Shown: positions 12,101 through 21,902 of the stretch, one piece after another
How positions within the stretch are numbered: position 1 is the stretch's first letter
Layout of the letters: each line of letters begins with the position of its first letter
From: Silene conica
Lineage: Eukaryota; Streptophyta; Magnoliopsida; Caryophyllales; Caryophyllaceae
DNA length: 64,000 nt
NCBI GenBank assembly: GCA_029255685.2
Contig: CM055313.2
Span: 69,790,641 to 69,854,640, forward strand
Reading direction: 5' to 3'
The notes under the pieces: generated by a model
What the model saw: the letters and a program-made list of their open reading frames with translations, nothing else
Databases searched by the model: none
What the model was told of the DNA's origin: nothing
Program-made: the position numbers and the translations under genes

Positions 12101-12453
12101 GGGACCGGGGGCGCGATGTTTGTGTGGATTTGGTTGGGTCTTCTCCTTTGACTCAGTCGGGCATGACTGATTTTGTGCCTGGAGGGGTGGTGGTTGATGC
12201 TGCTCGGAGGAAGTGCGCCAAGTACCGAGACTTGTGCGCGGGGCATGGATATGGCTTCTTACCTTTCTCTTTCTCTTCTTTGGGGGAATTGGGGGAAGAT
12301 GTTGTTTCCTTGCTCAAGCGGATTCAATAGTTTTCTGTGTCCCAGGATGCCGGATCGCGGAACGCTGCTTTTATTTTTTCTCGCCTTAGTTTTGCTATTG
12401 CTAAGGGAGTGGGCGTCCAGCTAGTTTCACGGGTGCCCGCCAATTTCATGTAA
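9176..12453 (+). pseudogene. LINE polyprotein: zinc finger, reverse transcriptase, CCHC, endonuclease-like
   Basis: The N-terminal part holds a C2H2-like finger (C-x7-C-x15-H-x4-H, about 9296-9385) and a second Cys/His cluster (CGVCFKTHAHSKRC). After a frame change near 9590 the reverse transcriptase follows: PLIKPGGGIRPIAVG, motif A LLVDFQNTFNMVDRE (about 10665), motif B GVQQGDPLGPLLF (about 10820), motif C YLDDG (about 10925) and LNIDKTEVF. A 7-T run near 11041 shifts frame again. The C-terminus (11809-12453) has C-x2-C-x11-H-x3-C (CSACSRVFDGDIFGDHAVSC), then LRPADLLL with a D 12-14 residues on (DVCVDL). That resembles the restriction-like endonuclease of R2/R4-type elements; no N-terminal APE endonuclease is seen. 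In-frame stops at 10567, 11725, 11803 and 12328 plus two frameshifts make it dead. The protein presumably bound, nicked and reverse-transcribed at its target. Confidence 0.82.
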
Positions 12454-12469
12454 TTTTTCCTTTATTTTT

Positions 12470-12517
12470 AATAAAAGTTTCCCGGTTCATAAAAAAAAAA
12501 AAAAAAAAAAAAAAAAA
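12470..12517 (+). terminator. LINE polyadenylation signal and poly(A) tail
   Basis: AATAAA at 12470-12475 is followed 15 bp later by a 27-residue A tract and then the TAA microsatellite. This is the 3' end of the reverse-transcribed RNA and fixes the element's plus orientation. Confidence 0.85.
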
Positions 12518-12567
12518 TAATAATAATAATAATAATGGATCTAAATAATAATAATAATAATAATAAT
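12518..12567. repeat. TAA microsatellite, right target flank of the LINE
   Basis: Two TAA runs are separated by ATGGATCTAA. This is the right-hand counterpart of the microsatellite at 8408-8572. Confidence 0.85.
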
Positions 12568-12597
12568 TAACTTAAATTAAAATAAAGTTAATTAAGT

Positions 12598-12828
12598 TCG
12601 GATTTTATAAGTTTAGTTCAGTTCAGATCCTATAAGTTCAGTTCAGTTCAGTTCAGTTCCTATAAGTTCAGTTCAGTTCCTATAAGTTCAGTTCAGTTCA
12701 GTTCAGTTCCTATAAGTTTAGTTCAGTTCCTATAAGTTCAGTTAAGTTCAGTTCCTATAAGTTCAGTTCAGTTTAGTTCAGATCCTATAAGTTCAGTTCA
12801 GTTCAGTTCAGTTAAGTTTCAGTCCAAA
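12598..12828. repeat. Right subterminal (TTCAG)n CCTATAAG array
   Basis: This array has the same repeat type as 7808-7995 and lies at the other end of the TIR element. It stops about 10 bp before the inverted terminus. Confidence 0.85.
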
Positions 12829-13791
12829 AGAACAAGGCAAAAACTTGGTACGAATTTATCAGCTCGACAATGGCTGTAGATGATGTGATTAGCACGTAAA
12901 TGAAGATCATTATTATGAAATACTAATATTCCATTTTATGTTATTGCTACTGATTCTCTCTAGATTTTATTCATATTTATAGGCAAAAACTTAAAATAAG
13001 CAAATGCCTGAATTATTGGAGTATTAAAAACATTATTCATGAACATAAATCTGATAACGCGTGTGGTAGGTGACAAAATTCTTTATTTAAACGATGGTAG
13101 TGTAGTAGTTAACCGTATAAGGTAATAAGCACAAACACGATTCTATATTTCCTAGAAAATAATACAAAAAACAACATTTTCACGGGCTTACGATAATAAT
13201 AATCCTTCCAACTTGAGCTTCGTAGGGCAAATGAACCGGTAAATTCTCTATGGAGTTGAAATTATAAAGGAGAAAGATCATTTAAAACTTACACAGTATT
13301 TGTGGTCTTTTATCTTCGAGACAAATCATGTCATCTAATAACACAGATCAATATACTAAATACGAGATAACTAGACATAAAATTCGCAGGTCGGGCGAAT
13401 GACGACCCTTGATAAAAAAATGAGAGATTGATTTGATTATGCATGTCTTATTCATGGAAAGGTTAGGTAGTAGATTCATTATGCATGACAACAAGTAGTT
13501 AGTTCACACCCTTTTAAAGTTGCTTATGTGACGTCTTTTTATTACCAGCAAGATAACTACCTCACAATTCACTCAGAACATCTCTAAAACCAATGTTACT
13601 TTCACCTTTTTCTAATCTAAACGTCCATATTTATATCTCAAGCCAAAATGTTATTCCTAAACCCCAATCTCTCACACAACCTAGTCGAAACTTTGTTATC
13701 TTATAAGATGACTATTATATATATGGCCAAATGGTTATTATAGGTACTAAAATTGACTTGATACCCATGTCGTAATAAGAAATGACCACAA

Positions 13792-14456
13792 ACTTTTACC
13801 ATACATGGGCTTTGGGTGATTGGCAAATCGAAACCAAAACCCCCTCCTTCTGCTCAAGCTTTCGGTATAAGCCTTTTGGGGGAGTTGGGGGAGATCATGT
13901 ACGATATTTGGCCAAACATTTCTAGTATCAATGACACAGAAGAACGCCACAATAAGTCGTCCAACAACTTTTAGGCTCATGAATGGCAGGATCATGGTCA
14001 AATCGATCCCTTACTTGTTCAAGAATACATTATTTACTTACTTTATGCACGCTATTCTAGTCTTCGAGATCCTTAACTTTAAAAACCCTGAGCAATTGGG
14101 TAAATTATTATATCTTTGTTTGTCAACTTAAATCTTTGTTTACTTATTATTTTTATCATATTATGAAATCATAAAAAATAGAACTCATTACTTGTTAATT
14201 TAAGTACTCAAGAATAATTTTCAATTCTTATATCGTATTATGATCATGTATGAAACCCCAAAACAGTCGAAGCAATGCACTAAGCGCTGATTAGTGTTGG
14301 TAAACGAGGCCATACCTTCTGTGTTCAACGGATGACAACTATCTTGCCGAAATCCATTTCTTTACGGATGCCACAACATTAATATTTGTTGATTGCATTC
14401 CGAAGGAGAGACCTGACAAAAGGGATTGTCGAGATGGACAAACCTTCTTCTATTAA
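13792..14456 (+). pseudogene. RNase T2 / S-like RNase pseudogene, unit 3 forward
   Basis: TFTIHGLW is at 13792-13815, then GKSKPKPPPSAQAFGI, LLGELGEIMYDIWPNISSIN and NDTEERHNKSSNN, then F*AHEW: the Trp of FWAHEW is a TAG stop. The frame is otherwise open across the exon to NPEQLG and GTAAAT. The last exon (about 14270-14456) has lost one base in GGTAAACGAGG relative to unit 2, so it is out of frame, but it still shows LCSTDDNYLAEIHFF and DCIPKERPDKRD. Both catalytic His codons remain. It is dead by one stop and one deletion. Confidence 0.75.
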
Positions 14457-15585
14457 CAAAGTAGTCTATGTGATTAAGTTAATAACTTTAAATTAGTTTA
14501 AATTTTAATCGCATCATATATCACATTTTCAGTATTAAAATATATACAACATAATATAATATAACATAATGTTAGGCGAGATACATATGAAAAGCTGATA
14601 TCCCTATACTATAAAATGCAAAACATTTAGAAGTAACATACTGACTCCTGACTTTTATAACTTCAAAAATTTTGTTGATTGCATTCCAAAGAAGAGACCT
14701 ACCAAAGGGATTGTCGAGAAGGACATACCGTCTTCTATTAAGCTCGCTCTTGATCTTTTCTTTCATGGCTTTCTCATACAAATCCTTTCTAATTAATTGG
14801 AGTAATGAATAAAGGACTAAGACTTCATTGTTCTACTTATCCTTAAGAACTTAACCATGTTTGTTCAAGTAGTTCTTTTAATTTTCAAACTATTTTCAGA
14901 CGGTTATCTATGTGATTAACTTGATGACTTTAAATTAGTTTAAATATTAATTTCATTTGTGTGAGTTGTTGCTCCTCGGAACGACTTTAATTAATGACAT
15001 TTATAAGAAACAATGACGACATAGGCCCTATGTTAAGTAACGGCTTCCCTTGATGAAAAATGAGACACTGATCAGTCCCACAAGGCGGTGGCCTGAAGAA
15101 CACGAATACGGAATGATTTTTTAGGGATGTCTCTTGAATAATCAATCAAGCACTAATAAACATAGCAATATTCATGACAAAATACTAATAATTCGTGGCA
15201 AAGGTTTAGTAAACCCTAGTATTATATACATAAGAATAAATATATTGATCATATTTTGATGATATATTATGATAAGATACATATTGATTAATAATATATT
15301 TTTTTCGTACGTGTAACTTTTGTCCTTAGGTCCCATTGCAATAGCAAATTCGGGCTTTCTTAACATCACTAACGTGACAATTCATTGCTAGCTCTGTGAA
15401 TTTCATGCATAATAAAACTAGTATACTAAAAACTACTACCGAAAAAAACAGAATGTCGGTTTTCATCCATTTATAATTATTGCTATTGTCGCCGGTCGAT
15501 TGGTCGGTTTCATAATACGATAAAAAGAATAAATAATTAGGAAATTAACTCAACATTATATTCATGTATGTATTGAATGAATTAC

Positions 15586-16030
15586 CTGATTGCTCGATGA
15601 TATTTGTTAAGTCATGGATTTCAAAGAGATTGACAGCTGACGCAAAATAGTTCGGGAACCAGTGTTTGGAAAACGGAATCAACTTTTCCATGTACATCTC
15701 ATTCATGTGCCCAAAAGAGCTCGGTTCTTTTAGTTTGGCGCATTATTGAGTCACAAAAGTACAAATGTCAAGCCAATGTTTACACATGTATTTCTTAATG
15801 TCTTACGACAAGAGATTTATGTCAAACACATGCGAGGATGAAAAGGGTTTGGTTTTCATTTTATCGATCGCCCAGAGACCATGGCTGGTAAAGGTTTCAG
15901 GTAATCCTTTGTGTTTATCCTTAATATTACGACATATCGTTGCTTTAGTAGGTTTTACAATAACCTTATGGCCAAATAAGTGTCCTTTGGTAAGTTTAGG
16001 GTATATTGGTATAGGTGGTGTTGTCAATGG
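15586..16030 (-). pseudogene. RNase T2-like pseudogene, unit 3 reverse
   Basis: The minus-strand frame reads PIPIYPKLTKGHLFGHKVIV, TKATICRN and LPETFTSHGLWAIDKM (His kept; the Ile before it is Ser), then SSSHVFDINLLS and a stop. A shifted frame gives FWAHE(W/M)DVHGK and YFASAV-type sequence to a donor-like GTAATT at 15586. It is the same paralogue as 2945-3400 and 7307-7750. Confidence 0.7.
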
Positions 16031-17374
16031 GAGAAAAGTTACAATATTTAGTAGTGTTAGTTATTACTTGGTATGAATTTATCAGCTCGACAATGGTTGT
16101 AGATGATGTGATTAGCACGTAAATTTAGATTATTATTATGAAATACTAATATTCCATTTTATGTTGTTGCTACTAATTTTCTCTAGATATTGTTCATATT
16201 TATAGGCAAAAAAATAAAATAAGCAAATGCCTGAATTATTGGAGTATTAAAAACATTATTCGTGAACATAAATCTAATAACGCGCGTGGTAGGTGACAAG
16301 ATTCTTTATTTAAACTATGGTAGTGTAATAGTTAACCGTATAAGGTAATAAGCACAAACACAATTCTATATTTCCCTGAAAATAATACATAAAAAACATT
16401 TTCACGGGCTTACGATAATAATAATCCTTCCAACTTTGGCTTCATAGGGCAAATGGACCGGTAAATGCGCCATGGAGTTGAAATTTGAAAGGAGAAAGAT
16501 TATTTCAAGCTTACACAATATTTGTGGTATTTGATCTTCGAGACGAATCATGGTATCAAATAACACAGATCAATATACTAAATACGAGATAACTAGACAT
16601 AAAATTCGCGGGTCGGGCGAATGATGACCCTTGATGAAAAATGAGAGTCTGATTTGATTATGCATGTCTTATTCATGGAAAGGTTAGGTAGTAGATTCAT
16701 TATGCATGACAACAAGTAGTTAGTTCACACCCTTTTAAACTTGCTTATGTGACGTCTTTTTATTACCAACAAGATAACTACCTAACAATTCACTCAGAAC
16801 ATCTCTAAAAACAATGTTACTTTCACCTTTTTCTAATCTCAACGTCCATATTTATATCTCAAGCCAAAATGTTACTCCCGAAACCCAATCTCTCACACAA
16901 CCTAGTCGAAATTTTGTTATCCCATAAGATGACTATTAGGGGGCGTTTGGTTCAAATAGTGGTATAGGTTTGGAATCAGGAACCATTGGAGGGTGGTGTG
17001 GGGTTGGAGCTTGATTCTCGATATCATGTGTTTGGTTCAATACTGGAATCAATTTCATTTCTATACCTTGTGTTTGGATTGAAAAATGTTGGAATTAGGA
17101 ATCAAGTTAAATGTTTTTATCATCTTATTAAAATAATTGTTATATATCGTCTAAACTAAAAACAAAACATAAACTTTAAAAACGTTTTGAATTATTGGTA
17201 AAGAAATGTCACTAAAGTAAGATTCGAATTTTCAAACTCCAAAAATACAAATGAATACCAAAGTAAATGGCAACTTATTATAAAACATTGTCCAAAGTAA
17301 ATGTTTGTCTATCCATACACAGTTCACTTCTACAAGTAGCATCACTATCCCGAATCAAAGTTTCTAAATTATGT

Positions 17375-18883
17375 TGATATGCTCTATTTTTTTATACTTT
17401 TCATCCCCATTTTAGCTCATGTTTTATCATCGTTTACAATATTCTTCAATGTTTATTGAGCTAATTCCGTGTTCTAGGTAATTTGTATGTGGTTTAGCGG
17501 TTTTTGTAGGAATTTCGGATTTCTCTTGCATTTTGACATTTGCCGAGCATCACGGAGCTAACCAAAGTCGAGACAAGCATTCTCCGGGTAGTAGAAGTGA
17601 CGGAAAATGAAAGAAAGTCAAAGAAAGTCAACAAAGAAGTCAACCCTTGAAGAGCATAATGTGCAAAGCATGACAACTCAAGCATTACATCATCCTTGCA
17701 ACGTCACCCATGTTCCCAAATGTAAACAATTGACGAAATGCGGAGTATTTGGACAGTGTTCTCACCCCGGTCGGGGTGGGCTGCCCCGGTATACCGGGGT
17801 GGCTGCGATCTCACTGTTTTCTAGACCAGATTCAAAGAATGCATACGACATGTTCTTGCCCCGGTCCGGGGTGGCTGTAATCTACTCCGTCTCCTCATCA
17901 CTATAAATACCCCATGCTTTCATTCATTTGGAAATCATCTCATCTTTTGAGGGATCAACTTTTAGAATCATTTTAGAGATTAGAAATCATTTGCTTGTAA
18001 GAAATACTCTAAGTCTTTCTTTATTTTCTTTATAAAAATAGTTCTTTGGTTATTCAAGCATTTTCACAAGCTTTTCGCACTTCATCTTCCGAGTTCTTAT
18101 TCCGTTAAATCCCGGTATTATCTTTCTTTACGGTTTTATTTCGTTATCGTCATTATGTCTATCTTAGTCAATAGAATTAATAATCTAGCTCACAAAGCCA
18201 TGTGTGAGTAGTTTTTATATCTAGGGGGAAACCATGCTAGAATAGTTGTTTGGTCATGTTAAATTATTAATTTTGCATTATCATATTGTTGATTATATAC
18301 ATGCTTGTTTCATTTGATTGATATATGATTATTTACTATGATTATTGATAAATCATTATTCTCATCCTAAGATCGAAAGCCGGGATAGAACTTGATCAAT
18401 CGATAGTTATAGTCATAGTCGTAATTGTTAATTGTGTTGTTCTTATCCTAAGATCGAAAGTCGGGATAGAATTAGGCATGACATGTTATAGTATTTTGTT
18501 CCAATGTACGCGAGAGCTAATTGGTAATCAATCTACGGTTAAACTCTAGGCCGAGAGGAAACTGTTATAAACCTAATCAACTATTGACAATGTATTTCTT
18601 TAATTTGACATGACTAAGCTCCTATATGCACGTGTAACCCCAATCCCCTAGATTTTTCCCTATAATCGTTTACATCTTTATTTGTCATTACTGTTTTGCC
18701 TTAGTTAACCCAAATCATAACCAAATTCTTGTAACCGACCTTGATAGAATTCTCTCCATAGCTAATTACAATTACATCACCGTCTCCCTGTGGTTCGACC
18801 CCTTCTTCCCTATCTACATTAATTTGTATGTTAGTCAAGTCTAGGGATTTTTATCTTTGGCAGGTGTGCGATTAGCCTGGCCA
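17375..18883 (+). repeat. 5' LTR of the Ty3/gypsy element
   Basis: 1509 bp, starting TGATATGCTC and ending CCTGGCCA. It contains GC palindromes and a TATA box (see the promoter entry). Further in it has two copies of a motif CCTAAGATCGAAAG (about 18366 and 18438), both followed by YCGGGATAGAA. It has no coding capacity; the short frames inside it recur in the 3' LTR and are not genes. Confidence 0.92.
17763..17909 (+). promoter_or_regulatory. LTR promoter: CCCCGG palindromes and TATA box
   Basis: Palindromic blocks CACCCCGGTCGGGGTG, GCCCCGGTATACCGGGG and CCCCGGTCCGGGG lie at about 17763-17876. TATAAATA follows at 17902-17909, giving a predicted transcription start about 30 bp on. The same set is in the 3' LTR at 24407-24553. 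Confidence 0.6.
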
Positions 18884-18888
18884 AATTT

Positions 18889-18906
18889 TGGCGCCGTTGC
18901 CGGGGA
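18889..18906 (+). other. Primer-binding site (tRNA-Asp type)
   Basis: TGGCGCCGTTGCCGGGGA starts five bases after the 5' LTR. It is complementary to the 3' end of plant tRNA-Asp (…CCCCGGCAACGGCGCCA), the primer used by Athila-like elements. Confidence 0.85.
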
Positions 18907-19016
18907 CGCATGGTTTTATTTTTGTGATTAGTAGAATTCTATCTTGTTTTCTTTTGTCTTAAGGAACACTTGTTCCTTGAGACCGTTACTTACAATCTCC
19001 CCTAGGTTGTTGTCTT

Positions 19017-20450
19017 ATGCCCAGGTCCTCTCGAATTGGTGAACTTCTTCCCGTTGATCCCGAACCCGAGAAGTCTTTGCGTAGGAGATTACGCTTCCTT
19101 AAGGAGGTTTCCGAAGCCGCAACTCTTGCGGAACTTGATAACATTCGAAGTTTTTATCTAGAGGATCTCAGAAATCTTGAGGAAGAAGCCTCTACTTCTC
19201 AACCACCAAAGGAAAAGATGGTGCGTTTGTCTGATCATTCCAAGCCCACTGCAGCTATGCTCCCTAGAGGAATAGTCACATCTCAAATTGGTGCGGTAAA
19301 CTTTGAAATCAAGCCGGCCTTTATAAGCATTGTTGAAAGAAAACAGTTTGGGGGAACTCCTACGGAAGACCCCAACTTACATGTACAGAATTTTTGTGAC
19401 TATTGCTCCATGATTCGGCAACCGGGTGCCACACAAGAGCAAATAAGAGAGATACTATTCCCTTTCTCCCTAAAGGACAAGGCCAAAGTTTGGATAAATA
19501 GCCTTGATCGAGTTGCATTGGGAATCAACGATTGGGATAGTCTAGCCCTTGCATTTTATCAAAAGTATTTCCCTCCTGAGAAAACACAACAATTAAGAAG
19601 TCAAATCACTGGTTTTCGCCAAAGTGGTCATGAAAGTCTACATGAAGCATGGGAAAGGTATAAAGAACTTCAAAGGGAATGTCCTCATCATGGTTTGGAT
19701 TCATGGTTTCTTGCCATCACGTTCTACAATGGGTGTTGCGCAGAGTCTCGTCGAGTTTTGGACTCCGCAAACAATGGGAGATTCGATAATATAGATGTGG
19801 AGTTAGCTCACTCTACCATAGAATCTATGGCGGTGCACGACTCTCAATATGTCAACTCGAGGAACATCCCATTAAAGGCAAAGGAAGAAGATCCCGGAAT
19901 TGCTCTCTTGAAAGCTCAAGTAGCTCTTCTCCAAAGACAAGTCGAAAATCAAGGATCAAGTTCCTCTCAACCTCATGAACAAGTAAACGTGACAAGTCAA
20001 GTTGTAGTATGTGAAGCTTGTGGAAGTGCGGGACACGGATTCCAAGAATGTAGAAGCAACATGGAACAAGTCAATGCCTACCAAAGCTTTAGGCAAAATT
20101 TCAACCCTTTTTCCAATACCTACAATCCGGGTACAAAGTTCCATCCAAATTTCTCCTACAAAAGTACAAATGTCCTTAACCCACCACCACCAAGACCACC
20201 ACAAAACACTGCACCACCAGGTTTTCAAAATCAAGGACAAAAGAACCAGTTCCAACAAAACTTTCAACCTTTCCCTCAACACCAATTTCCAAATCAACAA
20301 CCATTTCCCCAACAACAATTTCAAAACCAACAAACTTTCTCTCATCAACAATTTCCAAATCAACAATCATTCCAAAATCCACAATCTTTCCAAAATCCTC
20401 AGAATCAACAAAGTCAACCCTCACATCCACAACAATTGAGTGAGATATGA
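19017..20450 (+). CDS. Gag protein (retrotransposon gag, CCHC)
   Basis: 477 codons from ATG 19017 to TGA 20448. A basic/acidic N-terminus is followed by the capsid-like retrotrans_gag domain (about residues 110-230: NFCDYCSMIRQPGATQEQIR, LKDKAKVWINSL, YFPPEKTQQLR, HEAWERYKELQRECPHHG). Next is a coiled-coil-like LLKAQVALLQRQVE segment and a zinc knuckle CEACGSAGHGFQEC (C-x2-C-x4-H-x4-C, about residue 332). The last 120 residues are a Pro/Gln/Asn-rich low-complexity tail. The frame continues in phase after the TGA into the protease ORF, so the TGA is either a readthrough point or a disabling mutation. Gag forms the particle that packages the RNA. Confidence 0.9.
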   Translation: MPRSSRIGELLPVDPEPEKSLRRRLRFLKEVSEAATLAELDNIRSFYLEDLRNLEEEASTSQPPKEKMVRLSDHSKPTAAMLPRGIVTSQIGAVNFEIKPAFISIVERKQFGGTPTEDPNLHVQNFCDYCSMIRQPGATQEQIREILFPFSLKDKAKVWINSLDRVALGINDWDSLALAFYQKYFPPEKTQQLRSQITGFRQSGHESLHEAWERYKELQRECPHHGLDSWFLAITFYNGCCAESRRVLDSANNGRFDNIDVELAHSTIESMAVHDSQYVNSRNIPLKAKEEDPGIALLKAQVALLQRQVENQGSSSSQPHEQVNVTSQVVVCEACGSAGHGFQECRSNMEQVNAYQSFRQNFNPFSNTYNPGTKFHPNFSYKSTNVLNPPPPRPPQNTAPPGFQNQGQKNQFQQNFQPFPQHQFPNQQPFPQQQFQNQQTFSHQQFPNQQSFQNPQSFQNPQNQQSQPSHPQQLSEI

Positions 20451-21902
20451 GCACTATTGGCCCAAGTAGCCGAGACACAAAGAAACATGGTCCTTCACAT
20501 TCAAAAGACCGATCAAGCTAGAGATGCTTCAATCAAAATGCTTGAGACACAAATCGCTCAACTTGCTACTTCCAACCCTCAAAGACAACAAGGCCAATTG
20601 CCACCTCAAGGAGCACAACCTCATGAACAAGTTAATGTCATCGCTCTAAGGAGTGGTACCACTTATGATGAACCTCCAATGCCCAATGATGCAAGTGAAA
20701 AAGTGGGTAAGAAAGACAATAGTGGAAGCAAGGTTGATAGCTCTAAAAAAGGTGAAGAGGAGTCAAAGAAGGATGATGACCCAATAGTGGTGGAAGATGT
20801 AGAGGAAGGGCCTCCAAAAGTGAATGACAAAGCTAAGGAGCCGGAGAAAATTCAAGTGCCATTTCCACATCGTTTGGCACAAGCTCAAAGAGAGACCCGA
20901 CTTGGTAAGTTCATGGAAATGATGAAAAATCTCAAGGTAACTATCCCTTATCTAGAACTTATCACTCAAATACCTTCATACACTAAATTCATGAAGGAGA
21001 TTTTAACTAAGAAGAGGACTATTGACAATATTGAAACAGTGGCCTACACTTCCGAGTGTGAAGCTTATTTGAAAAACTTGTCCCCTCTTAAGTTAAAAGA
21101 TCCCGGAAGTTTTTCCATACCATGCACCATAGGCAATTTTCCAATTGATAAAGCTCTATGTGACCTTGGTGCGAGTGTAAGTATCATGCCTTACTCGATA
21201 TACGAAAAACTGAATTTAGGAGCTCTTAAGTGTACTAGTGTCACCCTACAAATGGCGGACCGTTCTATCAAACGCCCCTTGGGTGTGTTGGAGGATGTTC
21301 CCGTCAAGGTAGGAAAGTTTTTCATTCCGGTTGACTTTATCGTGCTTGACATTGCCAAAGATGCGCAAATTCCCATAATCTTGGGTAGACCATTCTTACA
21401 TACTGCGGGTGCATTGATAGATGTTAAGAACGGTAAGTTGACTCTAGCCGTAGGAGATGAGAAGGTGACATATAGTTTGAGTCATGGTCTTAAGAGTCCA
21501 ATGTTGGAGGAATCATGTTATGCTTTAAATAAAGCTAACCCCTTGTCTCAATCTTTGAGCAAGGACATGGAAAATTCTTTGAGCTCTTGCGTAGGAAATG
21601 ATGAAACGATAAGCAATGGGAAGAAGGTTTTGATGGAAGAGAAAGCTCTTACAAGGTCCCAACCATTCAAAGAGATGGTGAAGAGTCGACGTAAGAAGGA
21701 GCTTATCAAGGATGGTCTCAATGTTGGTGACAAAGTGCTTATGTTCAACCCTCGGAAGAAGGTTTCTCCAGGCCCCTATATTATCATCGATAACGACAAG
21801 ATTGGGTCCTTTGAAGTGTTGGCCCCGGATGGGGAGAAGATCAAAGCTAGTGGCCACTATTTGAGGCCTTATCATGAAGAAGCAATGGTTGGGATGGTAT
21901 AG
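20451..21902 (+). CDS. Protease ORF fused to an integrase C-terminal remnant
   Basis: This is the same frame as gag, open from the TGA to TAG 21900-21902. In order it has a helix-forming segment (AETQRNMVLHIQKTD), an acidic Lys/Glu-rich linker, the pre-protease region (VPFPHRLAQAQRETRLGKF) and a retropepsin-like aspartic protease with CDLGASVSIMPYSIY (about 21157-21205) and IILGRPFLHTAGALID. After VTYSLSHGLKSPM it jumps to DGLNVGDKVLMFNPRKKV, ending SGHYLRPYHEE, which resembles the C-terminal tail of gypsy integrases. Reverse transcriptase, RNase H and the integrase catalytic core are missing, yet the frame is intact through the join. It is a fusion produced by internal deletion. Confidence 0.82.
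   Translation, partial: ALLAQVAETQRNMVLHIQKTDQARDASIKMLETQIAQLATSNPQRQQGQLPPQGAQPHEQVNVIALRSGTTYDEPPMPNDASEKVGKKDNSGSKVDSSKKGEEESKKDDDPIVVEDVEEGPPKVNDKAKEPEKIQVPFPHRLAQAQRETRLGKFMEMMKNLKVTIPYLELITQIPSYTKFMKEILTKKRTIDNIETVAYTSECEAYLKNLSPLKLKDPGSFSIPCTIGNFPIDKALCDLGASVSIMPYSIYEKLNLGALKCTSVTLQMADRSIKRPLGVLEDVPVKVGKFFIPVDFIVLDIAKDAQIPIILGRPFLHTAGALIDVKNGKLTLAVGDEKVTYSLSHGLKSPMLEESCYALNKANPLSQSLSKDMENSLSSCVGNDETISNGKKVLMEEKALTRSQPFKEMVKSRRKKELIKDGLNVGDKVLMFNPRKKVSPGPYIIIDNDKIGSFEVLAPDGEKIKASGHYLRPYHEEAMVGMV

Larger units (their letters stand above)
8573..12517 (+). mobile_element. Non-LTR retrotransposon (LINE) with RLE-type C-terminus
   Basis: The element of about 3.95 kb begins GAGGGTAATTAGGG after the AAT microsatellite and ends with AATAAA (12470-12475) and 27 A residues (12491-12517). 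It has a GC-rich 5' leader of about 0.6 kb and a single decayed ORF (9176-12453). No LTRs are present. Base composition and codon use (GC-rich, T/G-biased) differ sharply from the AT-rich surroundings, marking it as a separate insertion. Full-looking length with a poly(A) tail suggests a nearly complete copy. Two short reading frames in the leader (8621-9133) are not supported as genes. Confidence 0.88.
7771..12838. mobile_element. Short-TIR DNA element with TTCAG subterminal repeats, carrying a LINE
   Basis: The left end GGCCCTGTTCTTTTGACTT and the right end ...AGTCCAAAAGAACAAGGC form inverted termini, reading GGCCCTGTTCTTTTG and GCCTTGTTCTTTTGG from outside inward. Just inside each end lie arrays of TTCAG with CCTATAAG. 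Without the LINE and microsatellite the element is about 0.9 kb with no transposase, so it is a non-autonomous MITE-like element. The same site is unoccupied in units 1 and 3 (near 3405 and 16045), which proves insertion. About 15 bp present at the empty sites is absent here and no clean TSD is visible, so the superfamily is open. Confidence 0.68.
4072..13494. repeat. RNase T2-like tandem unit 2 (interrupted)
   Basis: This unit has the same start and end sequence as unit 1. Removing the inserted element at 7771-12838 leaves about 4.35 kb. The extra kilobase relative to units 1 and 3 comes from an internal partial duplication: a second FWAHEW-region-to-last-exon segment at 5498-5979 and a repeated stretch around 6545-6770 against 6773-6990. 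The non-coding parts are AT-rich, with no other recognisable feature. Confidence 0.72.
13495..16715. repeat. RNase T2-like tandem unit 3
   Basis: This is the cleanest full unit, 3.22 kb with no nested insertion. It contains the forward pseudogene (13792-14456), the repeated last-exon end (about 14678-14740), the reverse pseudogene (16030-15586) and non-coding DNA up to the next unit start. It serves as the empty-site reference for the insertions in units 2 and 4. Confidence 0.78.

Noticed and set aside
7808..12828. TTCAG arrays considered as telomere-like or centromeric satellite
   Set aside because: They are confined to the two ends of one TIR element and are not the plant TTTAGGG repeat.
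20011..20439. Long Asn/His-rich frame overlapping the end of gag
   Set aside because: It is an out-of-phase shadow of the Gln/Pro-rich gag tail.
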